Shown: positions 55,698 through 64,000 of the stretch, in pieces | Layout: each line of letters starts with the position of its first letter | Position numbering within the stretch: position 1 is the stretch's first letter | Assembly (NCBI GenBank): GCA_026182355.1 | Contig: JAPFBL010000167.1 | Span: 434,001-498,000, forward strand | Length of the DNA stretch: 64,000 bases | Direction: 5' to 3' | DNA from: Hermatobates lingyangjiaoensis | Taxonomy: Eukaryota; Arthropoda; Insecta; Hemiptera; Hermatobatidae | Translations under genes and position numbers: made by a program | Notes under the pieces: model-generated | Databases searched by the model: none | Seen by the model: only the letters and a program-made list of their open reading frames with translations | Told to the model about the DNA's origin: nothing

Positions 55698-56800
55698 ATG
55701 ATCCACCACAATAGATCGTTAAATGAGGATAGTCTGTCAACCGTAACACTGATATACTTAAGATATGTATATCTATATTATCATGAATTGATATTTGATA
55801 ATATTTTTCTCTTTATGTTATATAATATTATTTTATGTTCGTTTAAGATGGCGTCTTGGTTGAATGGATGGAGCCATTATTGGTCATGTTATGATTACTT
55901 GTTAAATGAGATTACCTGGTTAAGTACTATATACTTAATGGATAATCATATATATAATATATTTGATAATATTTTTCTCTTTATGTTATATAATTTTTTT
56001 TGTTTTTCGTCGGGTTGAATAAGCGATTAGTTGGTGCTTTAGTTTTGTACGCAATTACTGGTTAAGTTATATACTTGATGGATTTCAGAATATAAACGAA
56101 ATATTTATTAACGTCAACGATCGCCTTGAATGATGTTGCATCATCATGGTCTTGACTTACAAGTTGGATGAACCAGTTGGCAGAAGTGAGATTTCTTTTG
56201 TAAACTGGTTGGTTGATTGGCCGGGATAAGCCTCGCCGATAGCCAGCCTGCGATAGGGCTATCACAAGGCAACATACTCCACACAACCTTCAACCATTCT
56301 TCAACCATTTCACACTCAACTCTTTTGCCTTATGCCAATTGCAATTCTTTATACTTATCTACGTGAATTTCGTTGAAACTTGATCATGGAATTTCCTTAG
56401 CATTAAATTCATACTGAATTTAATTATATATAATTTGAAAAAAAAAAGAAATTTCAAAAATAACAGAAGTAAAATAATTATTCATTCTCTTCTCTAAAAA
56501 GCAATATTCTAGGCTTAAAATCTGTCGGCTGTCAGTTATATACTAGGGGTTAGCACGTACTCCAGATATACAACAATTTTGGGTGTCAAATGTTGTACCG
56601 TTGCAAAATTAAAGTATTGAAGAAACGTTTCCATGACTTTTGTTGTTAATCACCTTAAAGCCAAATGAACAAAATAAAGTACGAGTAATTAAGTAATGGT
56701 GGAAAAACAGCAGCTCTAAGAAATCTATCAGAAATATTTCTAAGTCCTTGTGGTACTATTCCTCTCAAGATTTATTCTCTTAACCTCTGATTATTGCACT
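55698..56800. other. No gene seen; local direct repeat
   Basis: The segment tttgataatatttttctctt, then tatgttatataat occurs twice (about 55791-55828 and 55958-55995). The GC-richer patch at 56150-56290 has a minus-strand frame (56062-56286) without a domain. Confidence 0.5.
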
Positions 56801-56814
56801 TACATATTTATATA

Positions 56815-57354
56815 TATGTGAACGTATAAGCCACAAGCAAAAAGTAAAAAACACAGAAAATATGCTCTTAGGCCTTTCAATTATACGAGTATGTCATCAG
56901 ACATATATGTTATCAACTAAATATTGATAACAACAGAGGTTACAGGTTTGTTACAAAAACAAAATATGGGGAGACACTACAGAACACACGTTAAAATATA
57001 AACATATAAAATACAAGCTTAAAAAAAAAGATAAAACAAAAAAGAAAAACAAAACATAAAATTTAACACAAAGGAAACAAAATACTAGGTACCAAATGGA
57101 GAAACATCAGTTCGATTAGAGCCCATACTGCAGGACTTTAAAACATCACCAAGTCCAATTTGCCTGACTATACCTTCAACCAAAAGATTATCCAATTTAA
57201 AAAGTCCCGGGCTGCTGTTTATAAGATTTACAAAACAATATTTGATCAAAGCACTTTCCACAAGATTCCTTTCAATATTGGAAGCTAGAAACAACAGTTC
57301 CTTAGCATTTTCCCAATTCATGACTGTATTATATGTATATAAATATGTATACAT
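56815..57354 (-). mobile_element. 5'-truncated Penelope-like element 3' end with terminal repeat
   Basis: On the minus strand a coding remnant (57073-57354) is followed by an A/T-rich non-coding part and then, at 56876-56900, CTGATGACATACTCGTAT, aatt, GAAAGGCCTAAGAGC, a T-rich stretch and a short TA run. This order (endonuclease end, spacer, terminal repeat with the CTGANGA...GAAA core, TA end) ties the solo units of this window to PLEs. Confidence 0.65.
57073..57354 (-). pseudogene. PLE endonuclease C-terminal tail remnant
   Basis: The minus-strand frame of about 89 codons contains MNWENAKELLFLASN, RNLVESALIKYC and SSPGLFKLDNLLVEGIV. The 'I-x-W-x-x-A ... R-x-x-V-E-S-x-L-I ... N-x-x-x-G-x-F-x-L-D' pattern resembles the end of many PLE polyproteins downstream of the GIY-YIG motif. 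The N-terminal part runs into TA-rich sequence where the copy is truncated, so the GIY-YIG residues and the RT are missing. I infer PLE from this pattern and from the downstream terminal repeat. Confidence 0.6.
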
Positions 57355-57475
57355 TCATTGAATATATATGTATATAAAAAAAGATTTCACATAAACACGT
57401 GAAATAACAATGAATGATCAAACAATAATAAGAAATGAGAAAACAAGACTAAGATCTTTCAATCGTTTCAATCAA
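57355..57475 (+). mobile_element. Family A single arm, copy A12 (truncated)
   Basis: tatataaaaaaagatttcac, ataaacacgtgaaataacaa, then atgatcaaacaataataaga and actaagatctttcaatcg; it ends before the GACCG hairpin. Confidence 0.8.
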
Positions 57476-57489
57476 TCTTTCAATTTTCA

Positions 57490-57622
57490 TATATATATCA
57501 GCCAGTCGTTATCAGCCTTTGGAGCGATTCACATCTATTCCTGACAACGAGGACGTCAAAATATAGTAGTGAGATCAGTGATTTCTTTTCTATGTGTTCT
57601 TTTGAAAATTCTAGTTTATATA
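57490..57622 (+). mobile_element. Family J PLE-like terminal repeat, copy 2
   Basis: gccagtcgttatcagccttt, ggagcgattcacatctattc, CTGACAACGAGGACGTC, AAAATATAGTAGTGAG, then a T-rich end and a TA run. The CTGAAGA of copy 1 has become CTGACAA. The stem is correspondingly weaker. Confidence 0.7.
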
Positions 57623-57700
57623 TATACATATTGATAAAAGTATCGACCGTGGAATAGAAACAAAACTATAGTTGGGTATATATATATATATATATATACA
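57623..57700 (+). mobile_element. Fragment of the family E/F element plus (TA)n
   Basis: attgataaaagtatcgaccg, tggaatagaaacaaaacta repeats the sequence at 60738-60780. A (TA)n tract follows at 57679-57698. Confidence 0.7.
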
Positions 57701-58165
57701 CTTTTTTTCGTTGGAAATACGATCCAAAACGGACAAATATAGTTCAATATAAAACAAAGAAACATAGAGAAATCAAAAGAACACACTTACAGTCTCTAAT
57801 TTTCGGTTTGAACCGTCTTCAGGAGAGATAAGAGAGGGAAACCAAGCATAATAAATTTATTTATTTATGTTCGTTAATATGTATCAATTTCCCTTAATTT
57901 TTTCAATTTTTTCTTTTATTTATTTATTGTTTTCATATTCCATTAATTTAATGTAATTATAAATTGATTCCTGTCTACCTTATTTTCTGTGAACGGGCGC
58001 GCATGCGGCAACACTGTTGGTCTCCAACCGTCTCTGAACCAGTGCGCTTGGTTTCCCTCTCATATCTCTCCTGAAGACGGTTCAAACCGAAAATTAGAGA
58101 CTGTAAGTGTGTTCTTTTGATTTCTCTATGTTTCTTTGTTTATACTGAACTATATATATCTGTTC
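57699..58165. mobile_element. Family B PLE-like foldback, copy B3 (longest)
   Basis: Left arm from tttttttcgttggaaatacg through ttttcggtttgaaccgtctt, caggag; right arm ctcctgaagacggttcaaac, cgaaaattagagactgtaag to tatactgaactatatatat. The spacer (57840-58015) is AT-rich, then gggcgcgcatgcggcaacac. Both halves carry CTGAAGA, CGGTT-CA-AACCG, AAAATTAG intact. Compared with B1 it keeps the whole spacer. Confidence 0.85.
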
Positions 58166-58870
58166 ATGGATGTTTGTTTGCCTCTGAAGCCATGAAAATT
58201 TATGATGAAATGTGAATACACTTTATTGAGTGGACAATCGATCCAATGTGGAAACCTAAATTTCAAAAATTAAGTAAAGAGGCAAGCAATATGAGGAATA
58301 AGAGCGAAATATCAGAAGGAAAAGAAATGAAGACAGCGCGACGGTAGAAAAGGGTTGTCCACTTTTCTTTGAGTTAACTATTATTCAATGCTATTAAGCT
58401 GCAGAGTTGAAATGACTTCTCCCAGTCATGGAGGAATAATACCACAAGGACGTGGAGTGAATTACTGGCGACAAAGGCCTCAGATTTGTTGTTTTGATTT
58501 CCTTGCAGTATTATTCCTAGGCGATAAAAATGATTTCCATGCAAACTATTCCTACATGCTAAAAAAAAACTTCCTATACTGGAAGAGTCATTTCGCTTAT
58601 AACTAGTCCCTTGAAAAATATATTTGAACATTATCGGTGATAATTATAAGAAAATTATATATGAAAAAAGAAATTCACATACTCTTTATTTTCTAGTACT
58701 AAAACATATATAAATTTAAAAAAAAATGTATAAACATAGTATTACAGCTTTTCTAACGCATTTACGTTGCAAATATGTTACAATACCATACCATAATTGG
58801 TATACAATAGTATACCAGGCTTGTATACGTAAACAGGCTCTACGAAGAGCTCCCACATTAGTGTTAAGTA
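58166..58870. other. No gene seen
   Basis: Overlapping frames around 58374-58631 on both strands have no recognised domain. Nothing else noted. Confidence 0.5.
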
Positions 58871-58884
58871 CATTCATATATAGT

Positions 58885-59035
58885 AGCGTATATATATATA
58901 TATATATAATGATTTCCCATAAACACGTGAAATAACAATCAATGATCAAACCACAATAAGAAAATGGGAAAACAAGACTAAGATCTTTCAACCGTGACAA
59001 GCGGTCTTCGTCAGAGTCAAAAACCCAACTGAATA
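58885..59035 (+). mobile_element. Family A single arm, copy A13, with (TA)n
   Basis: A TA run at 58888-58908 is followed by taaacacgtgaaataacaat, caatgatcaaaccacaataa, ... gcggtcttcgtcagagtcaa, aaacccaactg. Only the left arm is present. Confidence 0.88.
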
Positions 59036-59074
59036 ATAAAACCCAAACTCAATAATAATATATATATGATTAAT

Positions 59075-59225
59075 ACATATATGGAGTTAGCTTCAGCTAC
59101 TCAAAGGGACTACTTCTGCCCGATGACGATGAATGTTGAAATATTGTAGTGAGTCTTTTTTGTGTTTGTTTTTATCTGTTTTTCTCTTTCCTGTATGAAC
59201 TATTCATATATATATATATATATAC
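59075..59225 (+). mobile_element. Family D PLE-like terminal repeat, single copy 2
   Basis: gttagcttcagctactcaaa, gggactacttctgcccg, ATGACGA, TGAATGTTG, AAATATTG, then gtgagtcttttttgtgtttg, ttctctttcctgtatgaact and a TA run. The CGAC/GTCG stem of copy 1 is eroded here. Confidence 0.78.
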
Positions 59226-59697
59226 ATTAGCCTGCGCATGTCTATATATATATTCACATAAATAAATTGAGTAATCTTATTTTATGTATTTGTAAACAAA
59301 TTATCAGGTTAGTTAAAAAGATAAACAAATAAATGAAAAAAAACGATTAAATGAACATTTGTGAGGAAATTATATTTTTAATTAATCTCTTGGCAGCTGT
59401 TATACGCGATAATTCAAATTCACATTACTCCTACTTTATGTACACTCACAAGTAATGATTAATACAGAGGCAAAATAAAAAAGTAACAGAACAAGCAAAT
59501 TAACACAAAGAAAAAAATTCGATTTAATACTTTTTTTGTGATACGAAGTATAATTTGACCTCGAGCTACAAGCGACAAACTACATTGTCAAACTTATTTA
59601 GTCCAACAAATAAAACTATTTAATGTTTTTTAAGTTTGTCCTATGTCATATGAAGTAAAAAAAATCTAGCCCTATCAAGTTGTCACATGTTATGTAA
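59226..59697. other. AT-rich DNA, nothing seen
   Basis: No recognised feature. Confidence 0.6.
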
Positions 59698-59983
59698 TAC
59701 ACTCATGTCTCTATTTAACGGACGAAACTTTAACGGATTTGGTCCGTGTTTTTCAAACATTTTTTATCCTGTTTTGTGTGTTGCTTGTGTAATATTAAAT
59801 AATGCTTTTAACCAGGATACCTGTAAAATCTATAGAAATGCGGAAAAGAGTCAATTTAACAGTATCAAAGAAACTTGAGTTGATTAAAAAATTGAAAGAC
59901 AGTAGTATCGGAAACTTCGGACAATCGGGAATACCGGACAGGTGTTTACCCCTTTTAGTCCGTTAAACCGAGGCATGAGTGTA
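59698..59983 (+). mobile_element. Tigger/pogo transposon, 282-bp internal deletion derivative
   Basis: Element 59700-59981. Terminal inverted repeats CACTCATGTCTC...TTTAACGGA and, from the other side, CACTCATGCCTC...TTTAACGGA agree at all but a few positions. TA flanks both ends (59698-59699, 59982-59983), the target duplication of Tc1/mariner/pogo elements. It retains the first codons of a CENP-B-type transposase. Confidence 0.85.
59838..59966 (+). pseudogene. Tigger/pogo transposase N-terminus, truncated
   Basis: ATG at 59838 opens a 42-codon frame to the stop at 59964-59966. The first 22 residues (KRVNLTVSKKLELIKKL within them) match the start of the CENP-B-type psq/HTH DNA-binding domain common to Tigger and jerky-like proteins. 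After about residue 23 the frame enters the right terminal repeat region, so the rest of the DNA-binding domain and the whole DDE domain have been deleted. Not functional. Confidence 0.75.
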
Positions 59984-60126
59984 CGTCAGAACTTGGAGTA
60001 TTTCAGAATACTTGGATAGAAGTAAACTATTAACTATTTTCACAGGTCTTGACTTTTATAAAAAAAAGTACATAATATATTTATAACAATTAATATATAT
60101 ACATTATATATATGTAGTGAGTTACC

Positions 60127-60129
<3 letters not shown>

Positions 60130-60174
<45 letters not shown>
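60130..60174. repeat. (TA)n microsatellite
   Basis: TA run with no foldback immediately attached; copy A14 starts 135 bp further on. Confidence 0.95.
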
Positions 60175-60177
<3 letters not shown>

Positions 60178-60307
60178 GTATATTTGGGGAACAGTCCTTC
60201 GTTAATACACGTGAGATTAAATTTTTTGCCTATTCGGACTCTTAAGAGATTTGGAAAAGGTATCCAAGAAATTAATTAAAAAAACAATAGGAAGAAAATT
60301 GAATCTC

Positions 60308-60503
60308 ATATATGATCAAACCACAATAAGAAATTGTGGTTTAATTAATATAACTCAGTTGGGTTTTTGACTCTGACGAAGACTGCTTGATACGGTTGAA
60401 ACATCTTAGTCTTGTTTTCCCATTTCTTATTGTGGTTTGATCATTGATTGTTATTTCACGTGTTTATGTGACATCTTTCTATATATATATATATATATAT
60501 ATA
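60308..60503. mobile_element. Family A foldback, truncated copy A14, with (TA)n
   Basis: The left arm is only atgatcaaaccacaataaga; the right arm is complete with CTGACGA, AGACTGC...ACGG, TTGAAACATCTTAGTC and the cacgtgtttatgtgacatct extension. It ends in the TA run at 60480-60503. The hairpin has one mismatch relative to other copies. Confidence 0.85.
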
Positions 60504-60504
60504 T

Positions 60505-60735
60505 ACAATTAAATTTCTGGCCAATTTCTCTATGGATGATTTTTCGATTTAGCTTCTCAAGTTTTCTGATCTCACACTTCCATTCATTTGGTAGTAAGTG
60601 TAATAAATCACCAAAAGATTTCCTTGTAAATTCCATTACATGGAAGCTAAATCGAAAAATCATCCATAGAGAAATTGGCAACAAATTTAATTGTGTATCT
60701 ATTACTGAAGTTCTGCAACGTAATTACACTAATAT
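60505..60735. mobile_element. Family F foldback with possible PLE coding arms
   Basis: Arms: ggccaatttctctatggatg, atttttcgatttagctt, mirrored at 60638-60680. The left arm read on the minus strand gives KLEKLNRKIIHREIGQKFNC; the right arm read on the plus strand gives KLNRKIIHREIGNKFNC, then RNYTNIYIDKSS. Both arms therefore encode the same peptide in opposite directions. It resembles the N-terminal basic region preceding the RT of some PLE polyproteins; the identification is tentative. Confidence 0.5.
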
Positions 60736-61132
60736 ATACATTGATAAAAGTAGCGACCGTGGAATAGAAACAAAACTAAAGTTTATCGGGACTAGGTCAG
60801 TTCTTCAGGTTTAAATTAAACTCTCATTGCCAACGTTTCGGTCTTTATTTAAAACCTTTTTCAGAGGCAGAGGTATGAATTTTGAAACAGAAAAACTAAG
60901 GATTACATTACATATTATTTTACAAAGAAAAATAATATATGGATATTTAACAACAACTTTAGTCTGAATGAACACGTGACACTGTAATAATTTGTAATGT
61001 AATACTTAGTTTTTCTGTTTCAAAATTCATACTTCTGCCTATGAAAAAGGTTTTAAATAAAGACCGAAACGTTGGCAATGATAGTTTAATTTGAACCTGA
61101 AGAACTGACCGAGTCCCGATAAACTTTAGTTT

Positions 61133-61182
<50 letters not shown>
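60735..61182. mobile_element. Family E PLE-like foldback and (TA)n
   Basis: The left arm (aaactaaagtttatcgggac, taggtcagttcttcaggttt, ... ttgccaacgtttcggtcttt, ...) is mirrored by the right arm (60998-61135). Around 61037-61080 the plus strand reads TATGAAAAA, GGTTTTAAATAAAGACC, GAAACGTTGGCA: the same core pattern with a longer loop. A TA run (61135-61181) closes it. The spacer includes tgaatgaacacgtgac. Confidence 0.8.
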
Positions 61183-61183
<1 letters not shown>

Positions 61184-61922
61184 TCAAAGAAATTAAATTG
61201 ATAAAAATGTCGATGGACTAATTGACAAATGAAGCGTACTTGAATAATTATACCTCCTTACTCTGCACTTTCCATGTTTTGACGAAATATACGAGCACAA
61301 TGAGATAAAATAACTTGAGATAACTTTATTAAGGTATCTAAAGAAAGCCATCAATCTATTAAAATATGATTAATCAAATAACCTTTGATTAAGCATGCAA
61401 CGAATTCAAACTAAGATTTAAGGCACTCTTTTGTTCATTAATTTACCAATCGAACGCCAGAAACAATTTTGTAAAACATTTCAAGGCCCCCACAAATCTA
61501 TTTGATTAATCTATTTAATTAATATAATTCCCCTAAAGGCGTTTAAAAAAGAGAATGACTGGGAGACTTTCGTTCACAATGGATTAGTCAATCAATAGAA
61601 ACTATGTTACAATGGGTTACGTCCGGATTTCTGTTAATCGAGCCCAACTAGCGGCTAAAGGCTTTTACACCATTAAACATGTGGAACAGTCCCGTGATTT
61701 CAAAGTGCCTATCTGTTAGGACAATATAATGCCGATAGGATACGGAGAGTTGGGCATTGTACAGAAGAATTTCACAAACTTAGCCGTTTGAGCAACTTAA
61801 CTGCGGGAAAGGCAACGGAGAGAGGAGCATTATACAGACAGGTGAACATTGTAAAATGACAATGACTCATTGTAAAAGCAATGACTATTCCCTCACAGAT
61901 AGAACTAGTAAAGCCTTTGTAT
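61183..61922. other. No gene seen
   Basis: Nothing recognised; a local repeat (aaaatgacaatgactcattg, taaaagcaatgactattcc) at 61853-61892. Confidence 0.55.
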
Positions 61923-62250
61923 CTGTGAGGCTAGCTCAGTGGTTACGTGCTCGCCTCTGAACTGATAGGACCAGGGTTCGATCCCCACCTGGCCCTCGAT
62001 TTATTCACGCGGGAGGTGAATAAATCTGAGCATGTCGTCCCTCGGAGAAAGACGTTAATCTGTCGGTGCCGAGCCTGTACAATGTCAGCTACTCGTTAAA
62101 GATCCCTACTCTAAATACACTAGAGTTAGGCAAAATTTAGGACTCCCACTGTAGAATCAATCTTCATTGTGTGGTATCACAAAGGGACAATGCTCGGCCT
62201 AAGTGTGTTCCCTTGTGGGACTGCCACTGCAACCTAACCTAACCTAACAT
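61923..62250 (+). mobile_element. tRNA-derived SINE, copy S7 (3' end type 2, telomere-like tail)
   Basis: Head gaggctagctcagtggttac (box A), then cagggttcgatcccc (box B); body cctggccctcgatttattca, ... gttaggcaaaatttaggact. The type-2 end has gtagaatcaatcttcattgt, ggtatcacaaagggacaatg and tgtgttcccttgtgggactg. The tail is aacctaacctaacctaac, the complement of TTAGG. The two tRNA promoter boxes look intact, so this is the best-preserved type-2 copy. Confidence 0.92.
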
Positions 62251-64000
62251 TCAAAGGCGTGATTCCACATATGGTGTTCACTGCGTGATGGCTGTGGTAA
62301 AACACATGTTGGATAGACAGGCTGAGCATGATTTGAAACATAAGTACCCTTCCTTCACTGTGCTAAAAGCAGCAACGCCTTCTACCAGTTGCTCTGGTGA
62401 GCAACAAGTTGTAAACTAGAGCATTGCTGCCTCCACCAGTAGTAGGTGTAGATCGGCTTGTACGGACTGTTCTAGACATTGGTACTCAAATTCTCTGAAC
62501 CCTTCATAAACACTATTCCACAGATCAAGAACGGCAGATTATAATGGGACAACAATTACCACTCGTTCAGTAAGCTGTTTGTAAACACAAATTCATTAGT
62601 ACTTCTAAATACAAATATATCGAAATTAAAGTAAAAATAATAAACCATCCTATTGCACAAACAGATTGATGAAATCAATGTCTAATTCAATTGACAGCTG
62701 TTAATTATAGGTAAATATGTACACATGTAAGTGAATAGCACTCTCCTGTGATAGTGACTCACCTAAGCAACTCCTTGGCAAACGGATGTGTGGACCAATA
62801 TAATTTATAGTTCTAATGATCTAGTTAAAATTATTAGAACTAGATCAAATCTAGTTCTAGATTATAATCTAGTCAAAATTATCATGGTTGAATGAATTTG
62901 AGATTTAAGATAACGAAGCTATAGAGGCAAGTATTATAAAAAATATCTTTAAAAAAACGCTCAACAAACTTCATGAACAATGATCTCTTTGTATAATGCC
63001 TATGCTGGAAAATAAAGAAGATTGTTAAAGCTTCATTATTTGTCAAAATATTGCATGTTGGAAAATTTTGAAAAACTCCAGTCAAATAGTATGGATACAG
63101 GAATAGCTCTCAAAAGTTTTACAGAGATACGTGAACTCAGCGGCATATTATTGATAGTACATTAGATTATATGATTTTTTCACTATATTTGATGATATCT
63201 TTAAAAATATATTTCACATGAGTATCTTAATCGTACTTTATTCGTTATTTATTAGACATTTTGAACTGTCATAAGCATGTTTTTGGTTTTGTTATCATTG
63301 GCAAAATTAAAGGAGCTATTTAAAAAATAGTTTGCTATACCTACAAATGTTACCAACTTTGGATAAAAAAATATTCTGAATAAAATAACTAAAGATACTT
63401 GTATAACAAATACAAGAATATCATATCAGGAAAATGCAATTGTATAAAATATACATGAGCGTAACGAGTTACAGGGAGTATAGAAGTTATTAATGCAGGA
63501 GCAGTAACAGCTCGTTATGTTTGAACTGGAAGTCAAGACTTCGGCATTAACACTGGGGCCGTGTTAATTGGGGTTCGTTGCACTCTGGGAGTCAGAGATT
63601 TCCGTCTCTTATGACTATATACTATTTATTAATAAATTACATTGACAGGGAGTTGAGAGTGATATTTGAAATGAACTGGCCAGTGAGATGTGAAGGCTGG
63701 ATTATCTCTTGGCCTCTTTCCTTATCAGAATTGTCACTTAGCCCCTCCACCACGTAACATCACGGACCTGTCTTCCCTCACCAACATCTCTCATACAAAT
63801 CACGTCTTTGCAATTCCCTTCGTCCTTTCCTTTGGCCTGTCATCTATTCCTCAACATAAGCCTTTTATTTATTTAACGACCACTCCGGATTTCAATGGTC
63901 AACTACATTATATAAGGAATGGTCTGATGTGGTCATACTAACCTTCAAGGTTCAATTGGAATGTAAAAAATTTTGGATACACCATCACTCGGAGAGGATA
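62251..64000. other. No gene seen
   Basis: Frames at 62882-63085 and 63690-63941 show no domain. The short repeated word ctagatcaaatctagttcta occurs around 62835-62870. Nothing else recognised to the end of the window. Confidence 0.5.

Overview
This window reads as a stretch of a strongly AT-rich animal genome, almost certainly from an arthropod. It is non-coding apart from one exon. There are no operons, ribosome-binding sites or densely packed ORFs, and most short ORFs are chance open frames through AT-rich DNA, (TA)n microsatellites or repeats. The arthropod call rests on one spliced coding exon at 33010-33139 (minus strand). It encodes 43 residues of the Nemo / Nemo-like kinase (NLK) catalytic domain, and its wording (LPNVFQSLVSSKRVF, KHEN) is that of insect Nemo as I recall it. 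A SINE tail ending in AACCT repeats, the complement of the arthropod telomere unit TTAGG, agrees weakly. I found no other NLK exon, so the window appears to consist of two very large introns, one on each side of this exon (transcription runs right to left).

The rest is a repeat landscape. (1) At least ten families of short Penelope-like (PLE) terminal-repeat units, solo or as head-to-head foldbacks, nearly all ending in (TA)n: families A (14 copies), B, C, D, E, G, I, J, K and L. Two minus-strand PLE coding remnants (54025-54210 and 57073-57354) show what the source elements are. Nearly all units carry CTGANGA, a short hairpin, then (G)AAA. The hairpin arms differ between families but stay complementary, which recalls the hammerhead ribozymes known from PLEs. 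(2) Seven copies of a tRNA-derived SINE with two alternative 3' ends. (3) DNA transposon remnants: a hAT deletion derivative with a perfect 8-bp target duplication, a second hAT remnant carrying a nested family-A insertion, a Tigger/pogo deletion derivative and an 825-bp TIR element. (4) Retrotransposon debris: a Gypsy pol pseudogene, a Jockey-like LINE end and three 3' ends of another LINE family. (5) Satellite-like tandem arrays with periods of about 72, 84, 31 and 131-136 bp.

Layout: 0.7-3.2 kb foldback cluster; 4.3 kb SINE; 5 kb GC-rich block; 7.7-9.8 kb family-A pieces; 13-15 kb LINE ends; 15-17 kb duplicated repeat and 84-bp array; 18.3 kb SINE; 19.2-20.7 kb Gypsy; 22 kb LINE; 23.4-23.9 kb foldbacks; 24.9-26 kb 72-bp satellite; 27-28.2 kb family B and a tandem array; 29.4 kb SINE; 31-32.5 kb PLE units; 33.0 kb nemo exon; 33.6 kb SINE; 36.8-39.6 kb foldbacks and minisatellite; 39.7-42.8 kb DNA transposons; 43.6 kb foldback; 47.1 and 50.3 kb SINEs around a LINE end; 53-61.2 kb dense PLE field with a Tigger element; 62 kb SINE.

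Only the nemo exon supports a host function: it supplies the ATP-anchoring lysine and the helix-C glutamate of a Wnt/TGF-beta-pathway kinase. All assignments come from reading the sequence by eye; no database search was run.
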